Assembly: GCF_009711225.1 (NCBI RefSeq)
Contig: NZ_WMIE01000001.1
Location: 682,001-746,000 of the forward strand
Reading direction: 5' to 3'
Source: Paracoccus aestuariivivens
GTDB taxonomy: Bacteria > Pseudomonadota > Alphaproteobacteria > Rhodobacterales > Rhodobacteraceae
DNA length: 64,000 nucleotides
Numbering within the stretch: the first letter of the stretch is position 1; the number at the start of each line of letters is the position of its first letter. The notes under the pieces are model-generated. The model saw only the letters and a list, made by a program, of their open reading frames with translations. It was not told the DNA's origin and ran no database searches. A program made the translations under genes and the position numbers. Of the stretch, positions 27,072 through 38,050 are shown one piece after another.

Positions 27072-28649
27072 TCCGCCTCCGGAAGCACCGGGTTTGTCGA
27101 CGAACAGCAGCAACGTCCCAAGCCCCAGGAACAGTACCACCAACAGCAGGAACACGTCGGTCAGCGACATGATGATCGCTTGGAGTTGCGTCATGCTGGT
27201 CATGGTCGCTATCGCTGCGCTTTCCGCCGCATCCCCAAGGCTGGAATAGGCATGTTCAAGCATTTCGGTCGCTTGCCGCGCGGCATCGCTGGTGAGGTTG
27301 ACCGCCTCGGACAGGCGCGCGAAATGGAATGCTTCGCGGTTGGTCAGGACCGTGTTGATCATCGCAAGCCCGACCGCACCACCAAGGTTCCGCGTCAGGT
27401 TGAACAGCCCCGAGGCATTCTTGACCTTTTCCGGCGGCAACATTCCCAGCGCGATGTTCGACACCGGGACCATGCACAGCATCAGCGAGACGCCGCGCAG
27501 GATCTGCGGCACGAAGATCTCCCAATAGTCCCAGTCTTCGGTCAGACCGGTCATCATCCAGCAACTGCTGGCGAACATTACAAAACCGATGCCCATGATG
27601 ATGCGCGGATCGACCGAGCGCGAAAGCCGTCCCGCAATCGGAGCCGTCAGGAACATCGAAGCCCCCGACACGATCATCGCTTCGCCGATCTGCAACGAGT
27701 TATAGCCCCGCACGGACGACAGATAGACCGGGAAGATATAGATCAGACCGTAAAGCCCGATCCCCATCCCAAAGGAAAACAACGAACCCATGACGAAGTT
27801 GCGGTCGGCAAAGGCATCGAGCCGGACAATGGGCTCCTCGGCGGTGAAGGCGCGCCAGAAGAACAGGAAGGCCCCCGTCACTGTCACAGCGGTCATGATG
27901 ACGATCATATGATCGTTGAACCAGTCGTCGCCCGCACCTTCCTCAAGCACATATTCCAACGCGCCAAGGAACAATGCCAGACCAAGGAAGCCCCACCAAT
28001 CGAACTTGTTGAACAGGCTCAGGTCGGGCTTGTCGAAGTCGATCAGCGTAAAGGCCGCAACCGTGACGATGATGCCGGGGATGATGTTGATGAAAAACAG
28101 CCAGTGCCAGCTGAGATACTCGGTCAGATAGCCTCCCAAAGTGGGTCCGACCGTCGGCGCCAGAGTGGCAACCAACCCGATCATCGGCGAAACGATATGC
28201 ATCTTCGAGCGCGGGAAGATCGTGTAGGCACAGGCAAATACCGTCGGGATCATCGCACCGCCGACAAAGCCCTGCAACGCGCGCCACAGGATCATCTCGT
28301 CGATCGAACTCGAAAGCCCGCACATCAGGCTCATCACGGTGAAGCCGCCCGCCGAGATCGTAAAGACCCAACGCGTCGACAACATCCGCGACAGATAGCC
28401 TGACAGCGGGATCATAATGACTTCGGCGATCAGATAGGCGGTCTGGATCCACGGAACCTCGTCCCCCGAAGCGGCGAGACCGGCCTGAATCTCGGGCAGC
28501 GATGCCGAGACGATCTGGATGTCCAGAATCGCCATGAACATCCCCAGTACCATCAGAAGGAAAGTGACCAACCGGCGGGGGTCGATACTATCCTGAGCCG
28601 GCGGGGCAACCGGTGCCGCGCCCGCCCCTGCCGAGGCTACAGCGGCCAT
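27057..28649 (-). CDS. MFS drug efflux permease, DHA2/EmrB type
   Basis: 530 residues, 14 predicted membrane segments. It carries DHA2 features: LDIQIVSASLPEIQ in TM1, the motif-A loop after TM2 (PLSGYLSRMLSTRW), and motif C (GLVATLAPTVGPTLGGYL). A hydrophilic N-terminal stretch of ~25 residues precedes TM1. It starts 3 bp after the stop of the EmrA-like gene. It works with the membrane fusion protein to export hydrophobic toxicants, under the TetR gene divergent at 30044. Confidence 0.93.
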   Translation of the reverse strand: MAAVASAGAGAAPVAPPAQDSIDPRRLVTFLLMVLGMFMAILDIQIVSASLPEIQAGLAASGDEVPWIQTAYLIAEVIMIPLSGYLSRMLSTRWVFTISAGGFTVMSLMCGLSSSIDEMILWRALQGFVGGAMIPTVFACAYTIFPRSKMHIVSPMIGLVATLAPTVGPTLGGYLTEYLSWHWLFFINIIPGIIVTVAAFTLIDFDKPDLSLFNKFDWWGFLGLALFLGALEYVLEEGAGDDWFNDHMIVIMTAVTVTGAFLFFWRAFTAEEPIVRLDAFADRNFVMGSLFSFGMGIGLYGLIYIFPVYLSSVRGYNSLQIGEAMIVSGASMFLTAPIAGRLSRSVDPRIIMGIGFVMFASSCWMMTGLTEDWDYWEIFVPQILRGVSLMLCMVPVSNIALGMLPPEKVKNASGLFNLTRNLGGAVGLAMINTVLTNREAFHFARLSEAVNLTSDAARQATEMLEHAYSSLGDAAESAAIATMTSMTQLQAIIMSLTDVFLLLVVLFLGLGTLLLFVDKPGASGGGGDAH

Positions 28650-28652
28650 GGC

Positions 28653-29861
28653 TTAGCCTCCGGTCCGGGCGACCTTCTGGGTCGAAAGATGTTGGCTCTC
28701 GCTGATGGTCGCGCCTTGCGGTTCGGTGGGCGAGTCGGATTCCGGCTTATATGCCGGAACCAGCGGCGTCGCCTCGCCCGTGCGGGTATCGACCGAAGAA
28801 ATCACGGACATGCCGGGGCGAAGCGGCAGACGCTCTCGGTCGGCATCCGAGATTTCGATGCGGACGGGAACGCGCTGTACAACCTTGGTGAAGTTGCCCG
28901 TGGCATTCGATGCCGGAAGCAGGCTGAAAACCTGCCCGGTTCCCGCCGTCATGCTGACGACCGTGCCATGCAGCACTTCTTTCGGCCACGCATCGACACG
29001 GACCGAAACTTCGGCCCCGGGATGGATCGACGCAATCTGCGTTTCCTTGAAGTTGGCCTCGACATAGACCTTGTTGACCGGAACGAGCGTCCCGATCCGG
29101 CTACCGGTCGTCACGAACGAGCCGGTCTCGACCTGCCGCTCGGTCAGAACGCCGTCGAATGCGGCGCGGATCTCGGTGAAACCCAGATCACGCTGGGCTT
29201 GGCGGACCGCAGTCTCGGCCGAACGGGTTTCGATCGCCGCGCTATCGACCTTGGCATTCAGAACGGTCAATTCGGCCTGGGACTGGGCAAAAGCAGCCTT
29301 TGCGCTTTGCACCTGAGCCGCAGTGGATTTCGCGGTCGCTTCGGCGGCGTCCAATGCGGCCTGAGTCCCCGCCGAAGATGATTTCAGTTCGTTCGCACGC
29401 CGGAACGATTTCTGCGCACCGTCATTCGTCGCCTCGGCGGCGGCAACCGATGCCTCAGCCTGCGCGATCGAGGCATGCGCAGCCGTGATCTGGGCCTGAA
29501 GCTGGTTCTCGGCGCTTTTGGCTGTCGCCAGACTGTTGCGGGCCCGCTCCAATGCCAGTTGGTAATCTTCGGGGTCGATGCGGGCAATGACCTGCCCCTT
29601 GGCTACCGGAGCGTTGGGTTCGACCATAATCTCGGACACATAGCCCGTCACCCGCGCCTGCAATTGGATCAGATCGGCCTGTAGATAGGCATCGTCGGTT
29701 TCCTGATGGAAGCGGCCAAAGCTGTACCAGTGCCAACCCTCATAGCCCGCCACGGACAAGACAAGAATCCCAAGGATCGACAGGACGCGTTTCGCCTTGC
29801 CACCGCTGCCTTTTGACGCAGGCTTTTGGTCGGGAGTGCTTTTATCGTCAGAAACTGCCAT
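28653..29861 (-). CDS. HlyD-family membrane fusion protein, EmrA type
   Basis: 402 residues from the ATG at 29861 (GAAGG about 7 bp upstream); an ATG 6 codons earlier at 29879 has no ribosome site. A single membrane anchor lies at residues ~25-45 (VLSILGILVLSVAGYEGW), then lipoyl halves (VNPNAPVAKGQVIARIDPEDY type; EIRAAFDGVLTERQVETGS) around a long Ala/Gln-rich coiled coil (residues ~105-215). It pairs with the EmrB-like permease gene downstream. Confidence 0.92.
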   Translation of the reverse strand: MAVSDDKSTPDQKPASKGSGGKAKRVLSILGILVLSVAGYEGWHWYSFGRFHQETDDAYLQADLIQLQARVTGYVSEIMVEPNAPVAKGQVIARIDPEDYQLALERARNSLATAKSAENQLQAQITAAHASIAQAEASVAAAEATNDGAQKSFRRANELKSSSAGTQAALDAAEATAKSTAAQVQSAKAAFAQSQAELTVLNAKVDSAAIETRSAETAVRQAQRDLGFTEIRAAFDGVLTERQVETGSFVTTGSRIGTLVPVNKVYVEANFKETQIASIHPGAEVSVRVDAWPKEVLHGTVVSMTAGTGQVFSLLPASNATGNFTKVVQRVPVRIEISDADRERLPLRPGMSVISSVDTRTGEATPLVPAYKPESDSPTEPQGATISESQHLSTQKVARTGG

Positions 29862-29949
29862 GATCCGGCCTTCTTTCATGCAGGAGCCGTATGTCGGCGC
29901 GTCGGTGAGGGGGCCAACCGTGATTCAATGCGGTTGTAGCGTCTGGAAA

Positions 29950-29978
29950 TACATTGACCGAACCGTTCGGTCAATGTA
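29950..29978. promoter_or_regulatory. 29-bp perfect palindromic operator for the TetR regulator
   Basis: Two 13-bp arms (core ACATTGACCGAA and its complement TTCGGTCAATGT, plus an outer T/A pair) flank a 3-bp CCG centre. It lies 88 bp upstream of emrA-like and 66 bp upstream of the TetR gene, in the divergent promoter region. The TGACCG...CGGTCA core is typical of TetR/AcrR operators, so it should silence both transcripts. Confidence 0.8.
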
Positions 29979-30043
29979 GCAAATGGGGACAGCCATCCCC
30001 AATTTGAAGGGCAAATGCTTCCACAATCTGGAATTGGACGAAT

Positions 30044-30667
30044 ATGACCGAGATTGCCGAAACCGCCACACCGACCGACGACAGCCCCAAACGCCAGCAA
30101 ATTCTGGATGGGGCAAGGCGGATGTTTCTGACCAAAGGGTTCGAGGCGGCCTCGATGCAGGACGTGGCGAAAAGCGCCGGCGTATCGAAAGGGACGCTTT
30201 ACGTCTATTTCGACAGCAAAGAGACGATGTTCGAGGCGCTGGTCCTGTGCGAATGCGGACGGATGCAGGAAATCATGCGCCAGATCGGATCGGGCGGCGG
30301 CTCGGTCGAGGAACAGTTGCGCGAGATTGCGCGGCAGATGGTGAACCGCCTGCTGCAATCCGAAGTCCTCAGCGCCATGCGCATGGTCATCGGCACGGGC
30401 GAGAAATTCCCCGATCTTGCACGCAAGGTCTATGAGGCAGGGCCGATGCGCTCGGCCCATACTCTTGCCGGTTATCTCGCACAGCGGGTCGAACGCGGCG
30501 ATCTTCGCATCGAGGATTGCGGGGCGGCCAGCGCGGAATTCATCGATCTGGTCATCTCGGGTCAGCAACGCCGCGCGCTGCTGATGATGCCGCCGATGTC
30601 GAGCGAGGATCTGGAACGCTATATCGACCGTCGGGTCGCATTGTTCCTGACGGCCTATGCCGCCTGA
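30044..30667 (+). CDS. TetR/AcrR-family transcriptional repressor
   Basis: 207 residues. HTH at residues ~15-60 (RQQILDGARRMFLTKGFEAAS, VSKGTLYVYFDSKE), then a helical ligand-binding domain. It is divergent from the EmrAB-like pair with a palindromic operator between them, so it most likely represses the pump and itself and is relieved by a transported compound. Convergent with ilvD across a strong terminator hairpin. Confidence 0.92.
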   Translation: MTEIAETATPTDDSPKRQQILDGARRMFLTKGFEAASMQDVAKSAGVSKGTLYVYFDSKETMFEALVLCECGRMQEIMRQIGSGGGSVEEQLREIARQMVNRLLQSEVLSAMRMVIGTGEKFPDLARKVYEAGPMRSAHTLAGYLAQRVERGDLRIEDCGAASAEFIDLVISGQQRRALLMMPPMSSEDLERYIDRRVALFLTAYAA

Positions 30668-30669
30668 GC

Positions 30670-30699
30670 CTTGCCCGCGACCGATGCGACGCGGGCAAG
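30670..30699. terminator. Bidirectional terminator between tetR and ilvD
   Basis: CTTGCCCGCG and CGCGGGCAAG form a perfect 10-bp stem with a 10-base loop, 2 bp after the tetR stop and 10 bp before the ilvD stop. A T-rich stretch (TTCCGTTCCTTTATT) follows on the rightward strand. Confidence 0.75.
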
Positions 30700-30709
30700 T
30701 TCCGTTCCT

Positions 30710-32545
<1,836 letters not shown>

Positions 32546-32723
32546 TTTCGAAATTCCCGTATGGATCCGGACCGCTCGCGGTCCTGTCTGCCGCAGGGTT
32601 ACCATCTTTGACCGACCAGTTGCCAGTGCCTCGAATCGCTTTTTGCGTCGTTATCAGCCCATTCAACGAAATTTTATGTCTCGAATTGACCGAAAACGTT
32701 CGACTTCGAGCAAAGTAGACTCA

Positions 32724-32764
32724 TTGTATACTTTATGTATTTTTTAATTGATTTTCATGTCGAC
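32724..32764. promoter_or_regulatory. Candidate regulatory region of the hydroxyproline island
   Basis: The AT-rich leader upstream of the ABC binding-protein gene contains TTGTATAC (32724-32731) and the palindrome-centred TGTCGAC (32758-32764). Both short cores recur in the leader of the deaminase gene at 42207 and resemble FCD-type GntR half sites. Function inferred only from shared occurrence. Confidence 0.35.
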
Positions 32765-32829
32765 CGGGAGGATACAATTTGTGGAATCGGTCAGAAAGAC
32801 CGGAACATCAACACGGGAGTTGAAAAGAC

Positions 32830-33633
32830 ATGAAGACCAAGGTTCTCGCTCTTGCGGCCCTGACGACCGCGCTTGCTGGCCCCGCGCTTGCCGACAAGCT
32901 TGACGACATCATCTCGTCGGGCACGCTGCGCTGCGCCGTCGTGCTGGACTTCCCGCCGATGGGCTCGCGCGATGCGAACAACACTCCGGTCGGGTTCGAC
33001 GTCGATTACTGCAACGATTTGGCCGCCGCGCTTGGCGTCACCGCCGAAATCGTCGAAACTCCGTTCCCCGAACGTATTCCCGCGCTGATGTCGGGCCGCG
33101 TCGATGTCGGCGTTGCCTCGACCTCGGACACGCTAGAGCGTGCCAAGACCGTCGGCATGTCCGTCCCCTATTTTGCCTTCGAAATGGCCGTGACCTCGAA
33201 TGACAAGGCCGGCATCACCTCGTTCGAGGGGATGAAGGGCAAAACCGTCGGTGCGACCGCTGGCACTTTCGAGGCGATCGCATTGGAAAAGCAGGTCAAG
33301 GAATGGGGTGAGGGCGAATTCCGTCCCTACCAGACGCAGGCTGACGTCTTCCTTGCGCTGAGCCAGGGCCAGATCGACGCCACCGTTTCGACCTCGACCG
33401 TGGCACAGGCCAACGTCAAGACCGGAAACTTCCCCGGCATCTCCGTGGTCGGTAAGGCACCCTTCGACACCGATTATGTCGCGCTGTTCACCAACCGCGA
33501 GGAATACGGCCTGATCAACTACCTGAACCTGTTCGTGAACCAACAGGTCCGGACCGGCCGCTACGCCGAGCTTTACGAAAAATGGGTTGGCGGCGACCTG
33601 CCCGACCTGACTGTTTCGGGCGTTTATCGCTGA
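32830..33633 (+). CDS. Polar amino acid ABC transporter substrate-binding protein
   Basis: 267 residues. Signal peptide MKTKVLALAALTTALAGPALA, then the SBP_bac_3 fold: DIISSGTLRCAVVLDFPPMG, PVGFDVDYCNDLAAALG, and the ligand-domain motif VDVGVASTSDTLERAKTV. The RCAVVLDFPPMGSRD segment is close to the ligand pocket. It is first in the hydroxyproline island, and hydroxyproline or a related imino acid is the probable ligand from context. A hairpin lies between it and the permease gene. Confidence 0.92.
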   Translation: MKTKVLALAALTTALAGPALADKLDDIISSGTLRCAVVLDFPPMGSRDANNTPVGFDVDYCNDLAAALGVTAEIVETPFPERIPALMSGRVDVGVASTSDTLERAKTVGMSVPYFAFEMAVTSNDKAGITSFEGMKGKTVGATAGTFEAIALEKQVKEWGEGEFRPYQTQADVFLALSQGQIDATVSTSTVAQANVKTGNFPGISVVGKAPFDTDYVALFTNREEYGLINYLNLFVNQQVRTGRYAELYEKWVGGDLPDLTVSGVYR

Positions 33634-33647
33634 TTTGACGGCCCGGT

Positions 33648-33675
33648 GACCGGCATGGGACGATCCGTGCCGGTT
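33648..33675. other. Intercistronic hairpin after the amino acid binding-protein gene
   Basis: GACCGGCA pairs with TGCCGGTT (8 bp including one wobble; 12-base loop) 14 bp after the binding-protein stop. No T-run. Similar in position to hairpins in three other transporter operons of this window. Confidence 0.6.
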
Positions 33676-33700
33676 GCCCGCGATCAGGGGCGAAACGCCG

Positions 33701-34366
33701 ATGTTCAATTATACTTTCCACTGGAATCAGGCGCTAAAGGCCCTGCCCCAGATGCTGGATGGTGCGCTGGTCACCCTTAAGATCGCGCTGCTGTCCATGG
33801 CCATCGGGCTGGCTTTCGCCCTGTTGCTGACCCTTTTCCGGCTGTCGGGAAGCCGCATCCTGTCAGGCTTTGCCCGGACCTGGATCGAGATCGCCCGTAA
33901 CACCCCCGCGCTGTTCCAGATCTATATGGCGCATTTCGGGCTGGGCAGCTTCGGCATCCACCTTAGCCCCTTCACTGCCCTTCTGGCGGGCATCGCCTTT
34001 AACAACGCAGGCTATCTGGCCGAGAACTTTCGCGGCGCGCTGAAGGCCATTCCGGACACCCAGACCCGTGCAGGCCGCTCGCTGGGCATGTCCGCGATTC
34101 AAGCGTTCCGGCTGATCGTGCTGCCGCAAATGCTGCGCGTGGCGTTTCTGCCAATCACCAACCAGATGGTTTGGGCGATCCTGATGACCTCGCTTGGGGT
34201 CACTGTCGGGATGAATACCGACCTTGCCGGAGTCACGCAGGAGTTGAACGCGCGTTCGTTCCGGACCTTCGAATTCTTCGCAATCGCTGCCGTGATCTAT
34301 TACGCCATCGCCAAGGTCGTCACCCTTGCCGCGCGTCTGATCGCCTGGCGCATGTTCCGCTACTAA
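33701..34366 (+). CDS. Amino acid ABC transporter permease (HisM/GlnP type), first
   Basis: 221 residues, about five membrane segments. Start ATG 33701 (MFNYTFHWNQALKALPQMLDG). The segments GALVTLKIALLSM, IARNTPALFQIY and the EAA-like loop LKAIPDTQTRAGRSLGMS (residues ~115-132) mark the His/Glu/Gln/Arg permease family. It forms a heterodimer with the permease encoded 11 bp downstream. Confidence 0.92.
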   Translation: MFNYTFHWNQALKALPQMLDGALVTLKIALLSMAIGLAFALLLTLFRLSGSRILSGFARTWIEIARNTPALFQIYMAHFGLGSFGIHLSPFTALLAGIAFNNAGYLAENFRGALKAIPDTQTRAGRSLGMSAIQAFRLIVLPQMLRVAFLPITNQMVWAILMTSLGVTVGMNTDLAGVTQELNARSFRTFEFFAIAAVIYYAIAKVVTLAARLIAWRMFRY

Positions 34367-34376
34367 GGAGGCCCGC

Positions 34377-35030
34377 ATGTTCGATACCGCAATGACCGCG
34401 AACGATCTGCTGTTCCTGCTCAAGGGCGCGGGCATGACACTGGCCGTCACCGGAGTCTCGGTCGCGGCAGGGACGCTGATGGGTGTCATCTTCGGCGTCA
34501 TCCGGGTGCAGATCGGGCCGTGGTGGGCCGCTCCACTGACCTTCCTGCTGGACATCTTCCGCTCGGTGCCGCTGCTGATCCAGCTTGTGCTGGGCAATGC
34601 ATTCCAGTCCATCGCGAAACTGGGCTGGGCGCCATTCACCACCTCTTGCGTGATCCTGTCGCTTTACACCGCCGCCTATTGCACCGAGATCGTGCGCGGC
34701 GCCATCGACTCGGTCCCGCCGACGACCCGCCGTGCGGCACGATCGCTTGGCATGACATGGGCGCAGGATATGCGTTTCATCGTCGCTCCGCTGGCAACGC
34801 GGATCGCGCTGCCGTCATGGATCGGCCTGACACTCGGCGTGATGAAGGACTCATCGCTTGTCCTTTGGCTTGGTCTGATCGAATTGCTGCGCGCTTCGCA
34901 GGTGCTTGTCACCCGTCTTCAAGAACCGCTGTTCATCCTGTCGATCTGCGGCCTGATCTATTTCCTTCTCAGCTTCCCTATCGCCCGGCTTGGCGGGTAC
35001 CTGGAAAAACGGTGGTCCCCCAATGATTGA
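34377..35030 (+). CDS. Amino acid ABC transporter permease, second
   Basis: 217 residues. Same family: GAGMTLAVTGVSVAAG, DIFRSVPLLIQLVL and the EAA-type loop IDSVPPTTRRAARSLGMTW (residues ~110-128). GGAGG precedes the ATG. Its 3' end overlaps the ATPase gene by 8 bp, which suggests translational coupling. Confidence 0.92.
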   Translation: MFDTAMTANDLLFLLKGAGMTLAVTGVSVAAGTLMGVIFGVIRVQIGPWWAAPLTFLLDIFRSVPLLIQLVLGNAFQSIAKLGWAPFTTSCVILSLYTAAYCTEIVRGAIDSVPPTTRRAARSLGMTWAQDMRFIVAPLATRIALPSWIGLTLGVMKDSSLVLWLGLIELLRASQVLVTRLQEPLFILSICGLIYFLLSFPIARLGGYLEKRWSPND

Positions 35031-35745
35031 GATCCAGAACGTCCGCAAATCCTTCGGCTCGCTCGAAGTCCTCAAGGGCATCGACCTGACCGTGCAGAAA
35101 GGCGAGGTCGTGACCGTGATCGGTGGCTCCGGCTCGGGTAAATCGACGCTGCTGACCTGTATCAACGGGTTGGAACCCATCGACTCGGGGCGCATCCTTG
35201 TCGACGGGACCGAGGTTCACGCCAAAGCCACCAACCTGAACAAACTGCGGCAAAAGATCGGCATCGTTTTTCAGCAATGGAACGCCTTCCCGCATTTGAC
35301 CGTGCTGGAAAACGTCATGCTCGCACCGCGCAAGGTGCTTGGCATGGCCAAATCCGAGGCCGAGGCGATGGCCGTCAAGCAACTCACCCATGTCGGCCTT
35401 GCAGACAAACTCAAGACCTATCCTTCGCGCATGTCGGGGGGACAGCAGCAACGTATGGCCATCGCCCGCGCGCTTGCGATGTCACCCGATTACATGCTTT
35501 TCGACGAGGTGACTTCGGCGCTTGACCCGCAACTGGTGGGTGAGGTGCTGGACACCCTTCGCATGCTCGCCTCGGAAGGCATGACGATGATCTGTGTCAC
35601 CCACGAGATGAAATTTGCCCGTGAAGTCTCTGATCGTGTGGCATTTTTCCACAAAGGCGTCATGGCCGAGATTGCGGCTCCTGCGGAATTGTTCGGCGCA
35701 CCCAAAGACCCCGAACTGCAAAAATTCCTTGCTGCGACCCACTGA
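35023..35745 (+). CDS. Amino acid ABC transporter ATP-binding protein
   Basis: 240 residues from the ATG at 35023. Walker A GGSGSGKST (residues ~36-44), Q-loop VFQQWNAFPHL, signature MSGGQQQRMAIARAL (~135) and Walker B YMLFDEVTSALDP (~155). The FQQWNAFPH Q-loop is typical of the GlnQ/HisP group. It energises the two permeases. The catabolic genes follow directly, 6 bp downstream. Confidence 0.95.
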   Translation: MIEIQNVRKSFGSLEVLKGIDLTVQKGEVVTVIGGSGSGKSTLLTCINGLEPIDSGRILVDGTEVHAKATNLNKLRQKIGIVFQQWNAFPHLTVLENVMLAPRKVLGMAKSEAEAMAVKQLTHVGLADKLKTYPSRMSGGQQQRMAIARALAMSPDYMLFDEVTSALDPQLVGEVLDTLRMLASEGMTMICVTHEMKFAREVSDRVAFFHKGVMAEIAAPAELFGAPKDPELQKFLAATH

Positions 35746-35751
35746 GCCGGA

Positions 35752-37044
35752 ATGCCTTCGACCATGAACCCGCCGTCCTCGTCTGACCGATATCCCGAAA
35801 TGCGCGGCAAAGCTTCGCCGCAAAGCGATGTCATCGTGATCGGTGCGGGTGTCATCGGCCTGTCTGCTGCCTTGGCGCTTCAAGCGCGAGGGCTGTCCGT
35901 CACCGTCCTCGACCGCGAAGGCCCCGCCGCAGGGGCGTCGGCGGGCAATGCGGGGGCCTTTGCCTTCACCGATATCCTTCCGCTTGCCTCGCCCGGTCTG
36001 CTCAGGAAAGCTCCGAAATGGCTGCTAGACCCGCTCGGGCCGCTTTCGGTGCCGCCGTCCTACGCGCTGAAGATCGCGCCATGGATGTACCGTTTCTGGC
36101 GCGCTTGCTCACCCGCACAGGTCGCGCGTTCAACGACGGCACAGACGGCATTGATGGACCTGTCGAAGGCCGAACTCGCACCCTTCCTTGCGGCGTCGAA
36201 CACGCTGGGAATGTTGCGCAAGGACGGCAATCTGCAGGTCTATGAAAGCGACGCAGAATTCCAGGCATCGCTGGCAGGATGGCAAGCAAAGGAGCGTCAC
36301 GGGATCGAATTCCGGCATCTCGATGCCGAAGCCATGGCCGAGTTGCAGCCGGGGCTGGATCCGCGCTTCATCAAGGGCACCTTCACCCCCGGCTGGTTTT
36401 CCATTGCGGACCCCAAGCTGTACACGCTGGCCTTGGCCGAGCGTTTCCTTGCTGCTGGTGGCGTGATCGAACAAAGCGCAGCCACAATGCTACGGCCAGT
36501 CGAAGACGGGGTCGTTATCGACGGCGTTCGCACCTCGGGGCATGTCGTGGTTGCCGCGGGGGCCCATTCGCACCATATCGCGCGCAGTCTTGGCGAGAAA
36601 ATCCCGCTCGAAACCGAGCGCGGCTATAACACCACCCTTCCCCCCGAGGCGCTGGATCTGCGGATGCAGATCACCTTTGGCGGTCATGGTTTTGTCGTTT
36701 CGCGCCTTTCGACCGGCATCCGCGTCGGCGGGGCGGTCGAGCTTGGCGGACTGGATCTGCCGCCGAACTTCAAACGTTCCGAGATGATGCTGGCCAAGGC
36801 AAAATCCTTCCTGCCCGATCTCGACACGACAGGCGGCAAGCAATGGATGGGCTTCCGCCCTTCGACACCGGACAGCTTGCCCGTCATCGGCCATTCCCGC
36901 GCGACGTCGCGCGTCATCTATGCCTTTGGCCACGGACATCTTGGTTTGACCCAATCCGCCGGAACGGCCCGTCTGGTGGCCGATCTGGTCACCGCTCGGG
37001 CTCCGGCCATCAATCTGACTCCTTTCTCGCCGCAAAGGTTCTAA
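35752..37044 (+). CDS. FAD-dependent D-amino acid (D-hydroxyproline) dehydrogenase, DadA-like
   Basis: 430 residues. The dinucleotide-binding motif VIGAGVIGLSAALALQARG begins near residue 27, followed by a DAO-fold substrate domain and the C-terminal FAD motif GFRPSTPDSLPVIG and YAFGHGHLGLTQSAGTA. Soluble, no signal peptide. Lying between the transporter and 4-hydroxyproline epimerase, it most likely oxidises cis-4-hydroxy-D-proline to the pyrroline carboxylate. General D-amino acid oxidation cannot be excluded. Confidence 0.87.
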   Translation: MPSTMNPPSSSDRYPEMRGKASPQSDVIVIGAGVIGLSAALALQARGLSVTVLDREGPAAGASAGNAGAFAFTDILPLASPGLLRKAPKWLLDPLGPLSVPPSYALKIAPWMYRFWRACSPAQVARSTTAQTALMDLSKAELAPFLAASNTLGMLRKDGNLQVYESDAEFQASLAGWQAKERHGIEFRHLDAEAMAELQPGLDPRFIKGTFTPGWFSIADPKLYTLALAERFLAAGGVIEQSAATMLRPVEDGVVIDGVRTSGHVVVAAGAHSHHIARSLGEKIPLETERGYNTTLPPEALDLRMQITFGGHGFVVSRLSTGIRVGGAVELGGLDLPPNFKRSEMMLAKAKSFLPDLDTTGGKQWMGFRPSTPDSLPVIGHSRATSRVIYAFGHGHLGLTQSAGTARLVADLVTARAPAINLTPFSPQRF

Positions 37045-37048
37045 TTCC

Positions 37049-38050
37049 ATGACGACCCATACATTCTCGTGCATCGACGGGCATACCTGCGGGAACCCTG
37101 TGCGCCTCGTTTCGGGGGGCGGGCCCCGTCTGGACGGCGCGAACATGCTTGAGAAACGCGCCCATTTCCTGCGTGAATTCGACTGGGTCCGGACCGGCCT
37201 GATGTTCGAGCCGCGTGGCCACGACATGATGTCGGGCTCGATCCTGTATCCGCCCACCCGGCCAGATTGCGACGTTGCCGTGCTGTTCATCGAGACCTCG
37301 GGCTGCCTGCCCATGTGCGGCCACGGCACCATCGGCACGATCACCATGGCGATCGAGAACGGCCTGATCCAGCCGCGCGAACCGGGAAAACTGTCGATCG
37401 ACGCCCCTGCCGGCAAAGTCGATATCACCTACCGCCAAGAGGGCCGCTTCGTCGAGGAAGTCCGCCTGACCAACGTCCCCGGCTTCCTGCATTCGCAAGA
37501 ACTGACTGCCGAGGTCGAAGGACTGGGCGAAGTCGTCGTGGACGTGGCCTATGGCGGCAATTTCTACGCCATTGTCGAGCCGCAAAAGAATTTCCGCGAT
37601 ATGGCCGACCACACGGCAGGCGAGTTGATCGGCTGGTCACCCAAACTGCGCGCTGCGCTGAACGCGAAATACGAATTCATCCACCCCGAACATCCCGAGA
37701 TCAACGGGTTGTCCCACATCCAATGGACCGGCGCGCCGACTGTCGAAGGTGCCCATGCCCGCAACGCGGTCTTTTATGGCGACAAGGCCATCGACCGCTC
37801 GCCATGCGGAACGGGAACCTCGGCGCGGATGGCGCAACTCGCCGCCAAAGGCAAATTGAAGGCAGGCGATGAGTTCGTTCATGAATCGATCATCGGCAGC
37901 CTGTTCAAGGGCCGCGTCGAGGCCGAAACGACTGTCGCGGGTCGCCCCGCGATCATCCCCTCTATCGCAGGCTGGGCGCGGATGACGGGCTATAACACCA
38001 TCTTCATCGACGACCGCGATCCCTTCGCCCATGGCTTCGTGGTGAAATGA
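37049..38050 (+). CDS. 4-hydroxyproline 2-epimerase (proline racemase family, Cys/Cys)
   Basis: 333 residues. Both catalytic cysteines are present: Cys90 in [10 protein letters not shown] and Cys253 in [14 protein letters not shown]. The N-terminus ([14 protein letters not shown]) and C-terminus ([17 protein letters not shown]) match the 4-hydroxyproline epimerase branch (which includes Brucella PrpA) very closely. It converts trans-4-hydroxy-L-proline to cis-4-hydroxy-D-proline, feeding the dehydrogenase encoded 4 bp upstream. The stop overlaps the aconitase X start (ATGA). Confidence 0.94.
   Translation: MTTHTFSCIDGHTCGNPVRLVSGGGPRLDGANMLEKRAHFLREFDWVRTGLMFEPRGHDMMSGSILYPPTRPDCDVAVLFIETSGCLPMCGHGTIGTITMAIENGLIQPREPGKLSIDAPAGKVDITYRQEGRFVEEVRLTNVPGFLHSQELTAEVEGLGEVVVDVAYGGNFYAIVEPQKNFRDMADHTAGELIGWSPKLRAALNAKYEFIHPEHPEINGLSHIQWTGAPTVEGAHARNAVFYGDKAIDRSPCGTGTSARMAQLAAKGKLKAGDEFVHESIIGSLFKGRVEAETTVAGRPAIIPSIAGWARMTGYNTIFIDDRDPFAHGFVVK

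Noticed and set aside
27039-28403. 454-codon rightward ORF opposite the EmrB-like gene
   Set aside because: Shadow frame made of charged low-complexity sequence; the 14-helix MFS frame is the real one.
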